Part shown: in pieces, positions 8,533 through 17,869 of the stretch
Position numbering within the stretch: the first letter of the stretch is position 1
Layout: every line of letters starts with the position of its first letter
Source of the DNA: UBA3478 sp036782715
Lineage (GTDB): Bacteria; Bacteroidota; Bacteroidia; Flavobacteriales; Flavobacteriaceae
Reading direction: 5' to 3'
Assembly: GCA_036782715.1 (NCBI GenBank)
Contig: DAIPYN010000002.1
Span: 1 to 64,000 of the forward strand
Length of the DNA: 64,000 bases
The notes under the pieces: generated by a model
Seen by the model: only the letters and a program-made list of their open reading frames with translations
Database searches by the model: none
What the model was told of the DNA's origin: nothing
Translations under genes and position numbers: made by a program

Positions 8533-10101
8533 ATGAGGCTCAAGTTTTCCTTTCAAATTCAACTCGTTGTAATTACCCTGATCAATCTGCTTCAGGCAAG
8601 TTTCACTGGCCTATTAAAAGACGAGGCTTATTATGCCTATTTCGCAAAGAATATGCACTGGGGGTATTTCGATCACCCACCTTTTGTTGCCTTACTAGCA
8701 CTTCCCTCATCGATTGAAGGCTTGGGACTTTTTGGCGTTCGAATTTTAAGTGTGCTTAGTGTATCACTGAGTTATTGGCTACTGTACCAAACATTAAGTA
8801 GGGAGACCAAGGATAGAATGTCTAAAGGACTGTTTTCTCTGTTGCTACTAGGCTTACCCTTAGTCAATCTCTACGGATTTCTCACCTTACCCGACACAGG
8901 AACACTCCTGTTTACAGCGCTGTTCTTTTACGCCTACAAGCAATTTCTCTTAAAGACAAAATACGCTGTCTTTACCCTAAGTATAGCTATGGCGGGTCTC
9001 ATGTATAGCAAGTATACAGGCATATTAATCATATTTGGCGTGATCGCTTCTAACCCTGCCTTAATCAAAGATCGTAGGGCCTGGAAGTCGGTCGCGCTGA
9101 GCTTACTTTTATTCGGCCCACACTTATTGTGGCTATCACAAAACGAATGGGTGACCTTGAGATTTCATTTTTCGGAACGTCCGAATCATGCCTATGAATT
9201 TTTCCCATTCACTGGAGGATTCTTCCTAAACGCCATCGCCATTATCGGATTATTCTTTTTCGACTTTTATCGAGCCTTAACTTCGACCAATACGAGAAAC
9301 CTCTTCGAAAAAGGGCTAAGATTTTCGGTCTGGTTAGTTCTTGCGTTTTTCTTCTTTTCGTCTTTCAGTAAAAAATCTCAACTTCAATGGCTACTCCCCA
9401 TAGTCTATCCTTTACTTCTGATCTTCGTCGAAAGACCACTTTCCCTAGTTGAGACAAAACGAATTAAGAGGTTAGGGCTCGTAAGTATCCTTCTGATTTT
9501 TAGTCTCAGATTTTTGATGGCCTTTGAACAACTATCTCCAATACATCTCGAACCTCATGGTATCAAGGAATGGTCACAGAAAATCTCAGCTAAAGCGAAT
9601 GGTAAACCCGTACTATTTATAGATTCTTATCAACGTGCTGCCCTCTATGAATTTTACAGTAGACAAGTAGGATTATCCTATAACACCCTCACTTACCGAC
9701 CAAATCAGTATGATTTTGATACACGCTGGTCACGTATTAATCAAGATTCTGTTTTTGTAGTCAGTTCTAAGCGCTACGATTTCGAACAACGCGTTCATAG
9801 TCCTAAAAAAGGAGATCTATTCTGGAGTACAACCACCTACCTCAATCTGATTTTACCTGAAGAAGTTACTATCGATTCAACGTCTATTCACTTTAAGCGC
9901 ACATTACCGGGAAAACTTTATTTAGCAGAGTTAGATGAGTTTAGACGCGTTCAAACGATGGATGTACTAACGATTGAAGAGGATCATACGACCTCTTTTC
10001 CTGTGCTCAACCCATCCCATCCTTTTTATCGAATAGGTATTTCATCACCAGGCCTGCCTCCGCGAATTATTCATAAGTTTGCCCAACCTTCAAGACCATG
10101 A
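8533..10101 (+). CDS. GT39/ArnT-like membrane glycosyltransferase
   Basis: The 522-residue protein has many hydrophobic segments and the GT-C N-terminal signature: acidic Asp30-Glu31 (KDEAYYAYFAKN) in the first periplasmic loop followed by YFDHPPFVALLA. A soluble C-terminal domain of about 160 residues follows the membrane part. Such enzymes move a sugar from a polyprenyl-phosphate donor to lipid or protein on the periplasmic side; the divergent mannose synthase could supply the donor. I chose ATG 8533 over TTG 8521 because the promoter covers the latter. Overlaps the DUF4271 gene by 4 nt (ATGA). Confidence 0.83.
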   Translation: MRLKFSFQIQLVVITLINLLQASFTGLLKDEAYYAYFAKNMHWGYFDHPPFVALLALPSSIEGLGLFGVRILSVLSVSLSYWLLYQTLSRETKDRMSKGLFSLLLLGLPLVNLYGFLTLPDTGTLLFTALFFYAYKQFLLKTKYAVFTLSIAMAGLMYSKYTGILIIFGVIASNPALIKDRRAWKSVALSLLLFGPHLLWLSQNEWVTLRFHFSERPNHAYEFFPFTGGFFLNAIAIIGLFFFDFYRALTSTNTRNLFEKGLRFSVWLVLAFFFFSSFSKKSQLQWLLPIVYPLLLIFVERPLSLVETKRIKRLGLVSILLIFSLRFLMAFEQLSPIHLEPHGIKEWSQKISAKANGKPVLFIDSYQRAALYEFYSRQVGLSYNTLTYRPNQYDFDTRWSRINQDSVFVVSSKRYDFEQRVHSPKKGDLFWSTTTYLNLILPEEVTIDSTSIHFKRTLPGKLYLAELDEFRRVQTMDVLTIEEDHTTSFPVLNPSHPFYRIGISSPGLPPRIIHKFAQPSRP

Positions 10102-10718
10102 ATGCGGATACTATTTTTATCTTTTGCTTTATCCTTTTAGGTCTGTTAGTACTTATCAAAAGGAACTACCCCGAACCTTTTAGACTCTTTCTTCAACTTC
10201 CCATCAACGATACTTTTATTAGGCTCTATGACTCAAAATTGCGATCATGGCGCTTCACCCTTTGGGGATTTTTGGCAACAGGGGTTTTTAGCCTTTCTTA
10301 TTTAATGGAAAAACTAAGTTTTAAAGCTACCCTCGATGACAAACTGGAGTATAATGGCTATTTTTTTATCCTAGGTGTTTTGTTGTTCAAACAGATTCTT
10401 CGATCAAACGCTGGAGCTCTTCTCTTTAAGAGAAAAAAGGCTACTAAACTTATTAGTAGTGTCGTCATCAGTTTTTTAGCCTATCAAGGACTCCTCTCTT
10501 TTTTATTTACATGGCTTTATTTCGCAGAGATCGTACCCTACTCGATTCTTGAACCGCTTTATTTTACAGCACTTATTGCTTTACAAATTTTAAGTTATGT
10601 CAGCGTTATTAAAAAGACACAACGCAGTAACATCCGATTTGGTATAGGGTTTATTTTGTATATTTGCACTCTTGAAATGGCGCCCTTGATAGCATTGCTG
10701 TTAAAGGTCATTAAATGA
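10098..10718 (+). CDS. DUF4271 membrane protein
   Basis: A 206-residue protein with an N-terminal helix (about 7-20) and four or more further hydrophobic segments, matching the DUF4271 pattern (FLQLPINDTFIRLYDSK, then FKQILRSNAGALLF). It overlaps hemD by 4 nt and the GT39-like gene by 4 nt, so all three are one translation-coupled unit. DUF4271 beside a HemD-like gene is a recurring Bacteroidota pair; the molecular role is unknown. Confidence 0.78.
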   Translation: MNADTIFIFCFILLGLLVLIKRNYPEPFRLFLQLPINDTFIRLYDSKLRSWRFTLWGFLATGVFSLSYLMEKLSFKATLDDKLEYNGYFFILGVLLFKQILRSNAGALLFKRKKATKLISSVVISFLAYQGLLSFLFTWLYFAEIVPYSILEPLYFTALIALQILSYVSVIKKTQRSNIRFGIGFILYICTLEMAPLIALLLKVIK

Positions 10719-11470
10719 ATATGAGTATGAAAGTGAAAACCATATTGGTTTCTCAGCCTGAGCCGAAATTAGAGAACTCACCCTATGCAAAGCTCATAGA
10801 GAAAGAAAAACTCACTGTCGATTTCAGACCATTCATTCATGTTGAAGGGGTAGATTCTAAAGAGGTACGAGCGCAAAAAATCGACCTCAGTAATTTCACT
10901 GCCATTATTCTAACCAGTCGTAATGCCGTAGACCATTATTTTCGACTAGCCGAAGAAATGCGCTTCAAGGTTCCAGATACCATGAAATACTTCTGTCAGT
11001 CTGAAGCGGTTGCTTTTTATCTTCAAAAATATGTGGTTTATCGCAAGCGTAAAATTTATGTAGGGCAGCGTCTACTATCTGACCTTGCTCCTAACTTCAA
11101 GAAATACAAAAACGAGACCTACTTATTACCGTCATCTGACTCACTAAAGCCAGTTATACCAGATACCTTAAATGAATTTGGAATTAATTGGACTCGAGGA
11201 ATCTTCTATAAGACGGTTATGAGTGACCTGTCAGATTTAGCAGACGTTTATTACGATATTCTCGTTTTCTTTAGCCCAACAGGAATTGAGAGCTTGTTTC
11301 ACAATTTTCCTGATTTCGCTCAAAACAACACGAGAATCGCTGCTTTTGGTAGCAGTACAATTAAAGCTGCAGAGGCCAAAGGATTGGTGGTGAATATCAA
11401 AGCACCTACTCCTGAAACTCCGTCCATGACCATGGCGCTTCAGAAGTACATCGGTGAAGTTAATTCTTAA
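10715..11470 (+). CDS. hemD: Uroporphyrinogen-III synthase (HemD) family protein
   Basis: A 251-residue two-lobed HemD-type protein. Features include KTILVSQPEP at the start of lobe one, ILTSRNAVDHYF (family phrase for a conserved turn), and VFFSPTGIESLF plus RIAAFGSSTIKAAEAKG in lobe two. The family closes hydroxymethylbilane to uroporphyrinogen III for heme. HemD sequences are poorly conserved, and its place beside DUF4271 rather than other hem genes leaves open a non-heme role. Three in-frame ATGs (codons 1, 3, 5) make the exact start uncertain. Converges with DUF423, 11-nt overlap. Confidence 0.8.
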   Translation: MNMSMKVKTILVSQPEPKLENSPYAKLIEKEKLTVDFRPFIHVEGVDSKEVRAQKIDLSNFTAIILTSRNAVDHYFRLAEEMRFKVPDTMKYFCQSEAVAFYLQKYVVYRKRKIYVGQRLLSDLAPNFKKYKNETYLLPSSDSLKPVIPDTLNEFGINWTRGIFYKTVMSDLSDLADVYYDILVFFSPTGIESLFHNFPDFAQNNTRIAAFGSSTIKAAEAKGLVVNIKAPTPETPSMTMALQKYIGEVNS

Positions 11471-11837
11471 GAGCCTTAATCGCTAAAAATCCCCAGTTTG
11501 TTATTAAAAATAGCCCGCCTATCGGGGTCACAGGACCCAGAAACGAAAGTTTCATACCTAGTAATTGCTGTAGATTGAGGAGGTAAATACTTCCTGAGAA
11601 TAATAGTATTCCTACAATAGTCAACCAGAAAGAAGTTTGCTTAATCCCTTCTTCAAAATAAGAGGTTAATAAAACGACCATTAAGAGTAAAACGTGGGTC
11701 ATCTGATACCGAACCCCTATCGTAAAGCTTTCTAATTGCTCAGGAGTCAGCACTTCCTTTAAGGCATGAGATCCTAAGGCTCCAAGAACGACAGCGATCA
11801 TTCCTAAAAACAACGTTATTGAAACTTTTATTCTCAT
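11460..11837 (-). CDS. DUF423 (YgdD-like) small membrane protein
   Basis: A 125-residue protein with four hydrophobic segments and the family phrases GALGSHALKE (about 20-29), RYQMTHVLLL (43-52) and PVTPIGGLFLI (about 100-110). DUF423 proteins are inner-membrane proteins of unknown function found widely in bacteria. Transcribed alone; its 3' end overlaps hemD. Confidence 0.85.
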   Translation of the reverse strand: MRIKVSITLFLGMIAVVLGALGSHALKEVLTPEQLESFTIGVRYQMTHVLLLMVVLLTSYFEEGIKQTSFWLTIVGILLFSGSIYLLNLQQLLGMKLSFLGPVTPIGGLFLITNWGFLAIKALKN

Positions 11838-11888
11838 TTCGCTTCTATTTTATAAGTATATGTATCTTAAACGCTTAAAATTCATCAC

Positions 11889-12359
11889 ATGAAGAACTCA
11901 GATTTAACCTATACACTAGACGGAATAGATAAAACCATACTATCTTATCTAATGAAGGATGCGAGAACCCCGATTCTTGAAATTTCAAGAAAGGTAGGAA
12001 TTTCGGGAGCAGCTATTCATCAACGGTTAAGAAAACTAGAGCAAGCGGGTGTGTTAGAAGGTTCAAAAATGATGATAAACACCAAGAAACTGGGCTATAG
12101 TACGATGGCATATATTGGTGTATACTTAGACAAAGCCATGAATAATCCGTCTGCAGTTCGAGCGTTGCAAGAGATCCCTGAAGTTTTAGAATGCCATTAT
12201 ACCACGGGGAACTGGTCCATTCTCATCAAGGTACTTTGTAAGAACAATGAACACCTAATGCAGATTCTGAACAATCACATTCAACGAATCGAAGGAATCT
12301 CAAGAACAGAAACCTTCATCTCTCTGAATCAACAAATCGATCGTCAAATTAGTCTCTAG
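11889..12359 (+). CDS. Lrp/AsnC-family transcriptional regulator
   Basis: A 156-residue regulator with an N-terminal winged helix-turn-helix (about 13-62: ILSYLMKDARTPILEIS, then GISGAAIHQRLRKLE) and a C-terminal RAM effector/oligomer domain (about 75-150, with AYIGVYLDKA and ECHYTTGNWSILIKV). The family binds amino acids or related effectors and forms octamers on DNA. Its target is unknown; neighbours are unrelated housekeeping genes. Converges with the zinc protease gene by an 11-nt overlap. Confidence 0.9.
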   Translation: MKNSDLTYTLDGIDKTILSYLMKDARTPILEISRKVGISGAAIHQRLRKLEQAGVLEGSKMMINTKKLGYSTMAYIGVYLDKAMNNPSAVRALQEIPEVLECHYTTGNWSILIKVLCKNNEHLMQILNNHIQRIEGISRTETFISLNQQIDRQISL

Positions 12360-13044
12360 AGCGCATGACCTGCATCGCCCAGTAAAGTAGTGAAGCTAAA
12401 GCACCTAACGCCGCGACTAGATAAGTCCTTGCGGCCCATTTCAATGCATCCTGAGCCCCATCATACTCCTGATCGGTAAGCATCTTCTCTCTTGTTAACC
12501 AGGCTAAAGCTCTTCGGCTGGCATCGTATTCAACAGGAAGGGTAATAAAGCTAAAAACAGTTGCAATTGCCATAAGCCCAAGGCCTAGAAGAGCGATAAG
12601 AAAACCAAAGGAGCTTCCTGCGCCAAAAGAAAGGGCAATCCCTATAATTACAATCCAAGTTGAAAGTCCCGAAGAAACTTGAACAATCGGAACGAGCTGT
12701 GATCGCATGGTCAACCATCGGTATGCCTCTGCATGTTGTACTGCATGTCCTACTTCATGTGCAGCTACCGCAGCCGCAGATGCATTTCTTCCTGAGTAAA
12801 CCGCCTCGCTAAGATTTACGGTTTTGTCTAGAGGGTTGTAATGGTCTGTTAACTTACCGGGAGTAGAAATAACGCGAACATCGCTAATGCCGTGATCATC
12901 TAGCATTTTTTGAGCAATTTCAAGACCTGACCATCCGCCCGAAAGTTTCGTTTTCTCGTACTTTCTAAACTTAGATTTTAATCGCTGAGAAACACCGGCA
13001 CTTACCAGGGTTATTGCAATGAGTAATAGATAATATCCGCCCAT
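12349..13044 (-). CDS. Neutral zinc metallopeptidase, YugP-like
   Basis: A 231-residue membrane protein with an N-terminal helix, a zinc-binding HEVGH motif at His96-Glu97 to His100, then three hydrophobic segments in the C-terminal half. The extended motif HEVGHAVQHAEAYR matches the membrane-bound YugP/DUF zinc-peptidase family. Its substrate is unknown. It lies 18 nt downstream of leuS on the same strand and is probably co-transcribed. Confidence 0.87.
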   Translation of the reverse strand: MGGYYLLLIAITLVSAGVSQRLKSKFRKYEKTKLSGGWSGLEIAQKMLDDHGISDVRVISTPGKLTDHYNPLDKTVNLSEAVYSGRNASAAAVAAHEVGHAVQHAEAYRWLTMRSQLVPIVQVSSGLSTWIVIIGIALSFGAGSSFGFLIALLGLGLMAIATVFSFITLPVEYDASRRALAWLTREKMLTDQEYDGAQDALKWAARTYLVAALGALASLLYWAMQVMRSRD

Positions 13045-13062
13045 AATTATAGAATGAACTTA

Positions 13063-15888
13063 TTAAACAACGATATTGACAATTTTTCCAGGGACCACAA
13101 TGACCTTTTTCGGGGCTGCGCCCTTTAGTTGCTCCGCAGTCTTTTCATGAGCCATGACCGCTTTTTCGATCTCATCTTTGGATGCATCAGCGCTCAAAGT
13201 AATCTTAAAGCGCATCTTTCCATTGAAAGAAACCGGATATTCCTTTTCAGATTCGACTAAATAACCCGCGTCAAAGACTGGGAAGGGCTGATGTGCTATC
13301 GAAGGTGAATTACCCAACTTCACCCATAACTCTTCAGCAATATGAGGTGCGTAGGGTGAAACAAGAATGGCTAAAGGCTCAAGGATTTGTCTAGAAAAAC
13401 ACTTTTCAGAAGTCAGCGTATTTACACAGATCATAAATGACGAAACAGAAGTGTTGAACGAGAACGACTCTAGATCATCTTGCACCTTTTTGATCGTCTT
13501 ATGTAGAATCTTAAACGATTCTGCACTTGGATTTTCATCATTTACTGACTCATATAATTTCCATAGTTTCTTAAGAAATCCTGACACCCCTGTAATACCT
13601 GCGGTGTTCCATGGTTTAGACTGCTCTAATGGGCCTAAGAACATTTCGTAAAGGCGTAATGCATCGGCTCCGTATTCTTCACAAATCTGATCCGGATTCA
13701 CCACGTTATACCATCGCTTAGACATCTTCTCCACCTCACGACCAACAACATATCTGTCTTTCTCAAGAACAAAACTGGCATCGGCGTATTGAGGCTGCCA
13801 TTTTTTCAAACCTTCGATATCTAATTCATCACTTGAATTAATAAGGCCTACATCCACTCTCAATTTTTCAAAGTGGTCAACATAATTCTCAGCAGACGAA
13901 TCTTTAAAATCAATTAAGCCATGAGAATAGTAGGTATTAGTTTTCGACTTTCTATATACAATTGCCGAAAGACCCGTAATCATTCCCTGATTAATCAATT
14001 TCTGAGCAAATTCAGGCTGAGAAACAAGGCCTAGGTCGTACATAAAATGCTGCCAAAAGCGAGCATATAAAAGGTGAGTTACGGCGTGTTCACTACCTCC
14101 GATATAGAGATCTACTCCTTTCCAATAAGCTACTTTCTCTTTGTCGACAAGCTCGGTCTCGTTGTGAGGGTCCATAAATCGATTGAAGTATTGAGAAGAA
14201 CCCGCCCAACCCGGCATGGTATTCAACTCTAGTGGAAAGATCGTTTGGTGATCAATAAGATCTACGTCTACTATCTTCTGGTTGACAGCATCCCAAGCCC
14301 AAACTTTAGCGTTACCTAGGGGCGGATCACCCTTTTCGGTAGGTAAATATTGTGTAACCTCTGGTAATTCGAGAGGAAGGGCTGATTCAGGTAACATTTG
14401 AGGTCTACCGTTCACATAATAAACTGGGAAAGGTTCTCCCCAATAACGTTGACGACTGAATACTGCATCTCTTAGACGATAATTAACCTTGCCTGTTCCT
14501 TTACCTTCTGCCTCCAGACGATCAATCATGGTACGCTTCGCAGTGGCGTAATCTAATCCATCCAAGAAATCCGAGTTTGCGATGATCGTCGTTCCTTTGT
14601 CTGTAAACGCCTCATCTTCTATAGAAATTCCTTCAAAAACATTAGGAATCGAAAGGTTGAAGTGCTTTGCAAAATCATAATCGCGTTGGTCTCCACAGGG
14701 AACCGCCATTACAGCTCCCGTTCCATAGCTCGCGAGTACGTAATCACCAATCCAAACCGGGATTCGCTCCCCTGAAAATGGATGAAGTACATATGCGCCG
14801 GTAAAAGCACCTGTAATTCGTTTCACGTCAGACATCCGATCAAGTTCTGAACGCTTTGCAGTTTCTTCAATATAGGCCTCCACCTCAGCGCGCTGGGCAT
14901 CTGTGGTAATCTTGGTTACTAGATCATGCTCGGGAGCAAGCGTCATAAAGCTCACCCCAAACAGGGTATCAGGTCGAGTGGTAAATACTTTGATAAGTTC
15001 TTGGTGACCCTCAACTTGAAAGCTAACTTCGGCACCTTCAGATCGTCCGATCCAATTGGTTTGAGAATCCTTAAGAGGCTGGGGCCAATCAATGGTTGAT
15101 AGCCCTTGAAGCAAACGGTCGGCATAAGCGGTAATTCGCATGCTCCATTGCTTCATTTTTTTGCGAACCACTGGGTGTCCGCCACGCTCAGAGACTCCAT
15201 TGACGATTTCATCATTGGCTAGAACCGTGCCTAATTCAGGACACCAGTTCACTTCAATATCTGCGAGATAAGTCAGGCGATACTTTTGAAGAAGATCTTC
15301 TTGGGCTTCAGTGCTCATTCTGTTCCACTCTTCAGAGGTAAAAATCGGAGTATCTTCATCAGAGTGCGCATTCACACTACTATTTCCCTCTTTCTCAAAA
15401 CAAGCGACTAAATCGGTGATCGATCTTGCCTTATCCGTATCCTTATCGTACCAGGAATTAAACAAATGAATAAAAATCATCTGGGTATGCTTGTAATAAC
15501 TAGGTTCAGAAGTCTTGAATTGACGAGACCAATCAAATGAAAAACCTATTCGATCTAATTGTTCGCAATAACGAGCCGTATTAACCTCGGTTGTTTTCGC
15601 CGGATGCTGCCCTGTTTGAATCGCATATTGCTCGGCGGGTAACCCAAACGAATCATATCCCATCGGATGAAGTACATTATAACCCTGATGGCGCATAAAG
15701 CGGGCGTAGATATCGCTAGCGATGTATCCGAGCGGATGGCCTACGTGTAACCCAGCCCCCGAAGGATAAGGAAACATGTCTAGCACATAATACTTCGGCT
15801 TGGCCGAATGATCCTCTGCTTTAAAGGTTTCATTTTCTGCCCAATAACGCTGCCATTTGGCCTCAATCTCGTTAAAATTATAATTCAT
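13063..15888 (-). CDS. leuS: Leucyl-tRNA synthetase
   Basis: This 941-residue class I synthetase charges tRNA-Leu. Seen are HVGH (48-51), the editing-domain phrase TTRPDTLFG (about 305), the KMSKR loop near residue 720, and a C-terminal anticodon-binding part. It is some 80 residues longer than the E. coli enzyme, partly from an insertion around 150-205. In the zinc-ribbon region (NWCPELGTVLANDEIV) only the first cysteine remains and the later ones are replaced by SERGGHP, so that zinc site is probably lost. Followed closely by the zinc protease gene. Confidence 0.97.
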   Translation of the reverse strand: MNYNFNEIEAKWQRYWAENETFKAEDHSAKPKYYVLDMFPYPSGAGLHVGHPLGYIASDIYARFMRHQGYNVLHPMGYDSFGLPAEQYAIQTGQHPAKTTEVNTARYCEQLDRIGFSFDWSRQFKTSEPSYYKHTQMIFIHLFNSWYDKDTDKARSITDLVACFEKEGNSSVNAHSDEDTPIFTSEEWNRMSTEAQEDLLQKYRLTYLADIEVNWCPELGTVLANDEIVNGVSERGGHPVVRKKMKQWSMRITAYADRLLQGLSTIDWPQPLKDSQTNWIGRSEGAEVSFQVEGHQELIKVFTTRPDTLFGVSFMTLAPEHDLVTKITTDAQRAEVEAYIEETAKRSELDRMSDVKRITGAFTGAYVLHPFSGERIPVWIGDYVLASYGTGAVMAVPCGDQRDYDFAKHFNLSIPNVFEGISIEDEAFTDKGTTIIANSDFLDGLDYATAKRTMIDRLEAEGKGTGKVNYRLRDAVFSRQRYWGEPFPVYYVNGRPQMLPESALPLELPEVTQYLPTEKGDPPLGNAKVWAWDAVNQKIVDVDLIDHQTIFPLELNTMPGWAGSSQYFNRFMDPHNETELVDKEKVAYWKGVDLYIGGSEHAVTHLLYARFWQHFMYDLGLVSQPEFAQKLINQGMITGLSAIVYRKSKTNTYYSHGLIDFKDSSAENYVDHFEKLRVDVGLINSSDELDIEGLKKWQPQYADASFVLEKDRYVVGREVEKMSKRWYNVVNPDQICEEYGADALRLYEMFLGPLEQSKPWNTAGITGVSGFLKKLWKLYESVNDENPSAESFKILHKTIKKVQDDLESFSFNTSVSSFMICVNTLTSEKCFSRQILEPLAILVSPYAPHIAEELWVKLGNSPSIAHQPFPVFDAGYLVESEKEYPVSFNGKMRFKITLSADASKDEIEKAVMAHEKTAEQLKGAAPKKVIVVPGKIVNIVV

Positions 15889-15983
15889 TTTTGACCGATA
15901 TTTTGGGCCTTAAAAGTACTGCGAATAAACCGAGGCTGAAAATCTAGATTTACTTTGCTAATTTTAGTGCTCCAAAGCAATTC

Positions 15984-16862
15984 ATGAGCTCTTACATCGC
16001 ACGTTATGAAAAAAGAAGATTGAGATCTTCTTATATCTCTGTAGCCTTGAGTATAACTGTGGTTCTTATTCTCGTAGGGCTCCTATGCACACTTGTTTTT
16101 AACGCCAGCCGGTTAGGTGATTATTTTAAGGAACAACTCATCGTTACCGCCTATTTAAGTCCCAACGCCAAAGAGGTAGAGAAAGCTCAATTACTCAAAG
16201 GTTTTGAGTTAGACGAAAATACCTTAGCGGTCACCTTCATTTCTAAAGAAGAGGCTGCTAAAAATTACAGCGAAGAAATCGGACAAGACTTTGTAGAGTT
16301 CCTAGGGTTTAATCCTCTTAGGGATGGTATTGAAATAGCGTTAAAAGCTCCATTTGTATCAGTGAGTTCAATCGACCAACTCGCGACCGATCTGGAGCAA
16401 CGGCCATTTGTTGAGGAAGTGATTTATGACACTGAATTGTTGGGATTACTAGAAAGCAACTTTTCTTCGATCCAAAAAGCGCTTGCCGTCGGAGCAGTTA
16501 TCTTACTGCTTTTCTCCATTCTACTCATTAATAGTTCGATCAAACTATCTATTTATTCTAAACGTTTGGTGATCAAGACACTTCGACTCGTTGGGGCAAA
16601 AAAGGCCTTTATTCGCTGGCCGTTTATCTGGATTAATTTACGACTCGGGCTTCTTGGCGCAACCCTATCATCGATACTACTAATCACTCTGTATTTTGAA
16701 TTAGACAAGTGGTATCCCAACCTTAAACTCACGGCAGACTATTATGCCCTTGGAGCTATTATCTCACTACTATATCTATTAGGAACGACCATCACGGTCT
16801 TCAGTACCTACTTAGCCACTTCAAGATTCTTGTCGCTCAAGGCAACTAACGATTTTGCATAA
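15984..16862 (+). CDS. ftsX: Cell division protein FtsX
   Basis: A 292-residue permease-like protein: one N-terminal membrane helix (about 19-42), a periplasmic domain (about 45-165) and three C-terminal helices, the FtsX topology. FtsX with the ATPase FtsE controls peptidoglycan hydrolases at the septum; ftsE is not in this window. It starts the plus-strand unit ftsX-DUF3098-uppP-truB-TonB-like protein, a cluster I recall from many Bacteroidota. The last two genes overlap and others are 3-4 nt apart, so co-transcription is likely. Confidence 0.9.
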   Translation: MSSYIARYEKRRLRSSYISVALSITVVLILVGLLCTLVFNASRLGDYFKEQLIVTAYLSPNAKEVEKAQLLKGFELDENTLAVTFISKEEAAKNYSEEIGQDFVEFLGFNPLRDGIEIALKAPFVSVSSIDQLATDLEQRPFVEEVIYDTELLGLLESNFSSIQKALAVGAVILLLFSILLINSSIKLSIYSKRLVIKTLRLVGAKKAFIRWPFIWINLRLGLLGATLSSILLITLYFELDKWYPNLKLTADYYALGAIISLLYLLGTTITVFSTYLATSRFLSLKATNDFA

Positions 16863-16865
16863 CCT

Positions 16866-17087
16866 ATGAAACGACCGCTACTAGAAAAAAGAAATTATCA
16901 AATCATCATTGCCGGAATTATTTTAATCGCCGTTGGATTCATACTTATGAGTGGCGGAAGAAGTGATGATCCCCAAGTATTCAATCCAGAGATTTATAAT
17001 TTTAGAAGAATCAGACTCGCACCAACATTAATCATTATAGGCCTAGCTCTACAAGCCTATGCTATACTCTACAGGCCGAAGAAATGA
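16866..17087 (+). CDS. DUF3098 small membrane protein
   Basis: A 73-residue protein with two membrane helices (about 11-28 and 52-68) around a loop with MSGGRSDDPQVFNPEIYNFRRIRLAP, abbreviated here as GGRSDDP...FRRIRLAP, which is the DUF3098 signature. It is sandwiched between ftsX (3-nt gap) and uppP (4-nt overlap). Function unknown; the fixed position suggests a role with cell-envelope synthesis. Confidence 0.83.
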   Translation: MKRPLLEKRNYQIIIAGIILIAVGFILMSGGRSDDPQVFNPEIYNFRRIRLAPTLIIIGLALQAYAILYRPKK

Positions 17088-17866
17088 GTGTCATTGAATC
17101 TTTAATACTTGGTCTAATCCAAGGTCTAACCGAATTTTTACCCGTCTCTTCAAGTGGTCATTTAGAGTTAGCCAAAGCTTTATTGGGGAGCGAAGCATTG
17201 CCAAAAGAAAGCCTACTTGTTACGGTAATCCTTCATTTCGCTACCGCTCTAAGCACCCTTTTCTTATTTCGAAAAGATGTATGGGAGATCATTAAAAAAA
17301 CACTTTCCAAAGACCCTTCTTCAACAACATTCACCTTTTCTATCATCTTATCGATGCTCCCTGCAGCAGCAGTAGGGTTTTTCTTTGAAGACCTCATCGA
17401 TTCATTTTTCTCGGGCAACCTCACCCTAGTGGGGATGATGCTCATTTTAACCGCCCTTTTACTAGTCATCGCAGATCGCAGTAAGGCAAGTCAAAAATCG
17501 CTTAATTATAGAGATGCCTTTCTAATCGGTATCGCTCAAGCAATTGCGATTTTGCCAGGTATATCAAGAAGCGGGGCAACCATTTCAACTTCAGTTATTT
17601 TAGGGCTCGACAAGTCTGAGGCGGCGCGCTTTTCTTTTCTAATGGTGGTTCCGCTTATCTTCGGTAAGATTGCTAAAGATTTATTAAGTGGATCTATTTT
17701 CAGTACTGAAATCGAAACAGTGCCGCTAATCATCGGTTTTCTGAGTGCCTTCTTTTCAGGAATTCTCGCTTGTAAATGGATGATTGCACTGGTGAAGAAA
17801 AGTAAGCTTACCTATTTCGCAGTCTACTGCGTGTTAGCGGGTGTATCGGCATTAATATTTTTATAA
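17084..17866 (+). CDS. uppP: Undecaprenyl-diphosphatase
   Basis: A 260-residue polytopic membrane enzyme that dephosphorylates undecaprenyl diphosphate to recycle the lipid carrier for cell-wall and surface-glycan synthesis; it also confers bacitracin tolerance. Family motifs are GLTEFLPVSSSGHLE (14-28, containing the catalytic Glu17 region) and PGISRSGAT (near 160). Translation is coupled to DUF3098 through an ATGA overlap and truB follows 3 nt later. Confidence 0.96.
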   Translation: MSVIESLILGLIQGLTEFLPVSSSGHLELAKALLGSEALPKESLLVTVILHFATALSTLFLFRKDVWEIIKKTLSKDPSSTTFTFSIILSMLPAAAVGFFFEDLIDSFFSGNLTLVGMMLILTALLLVIADRSKASQKSLNYRDAFLIGIAQAIAILPGISRSGATISTSVILGLDKSEAARFSFLMVVPLIFGKIAKDLLSGSIFSTEIETVPLIIGFLSAFFSGILACKWMIALVKKSKLTYFAVYCVLAGVSALIFL

Positions 17867-17869
17867 TTC

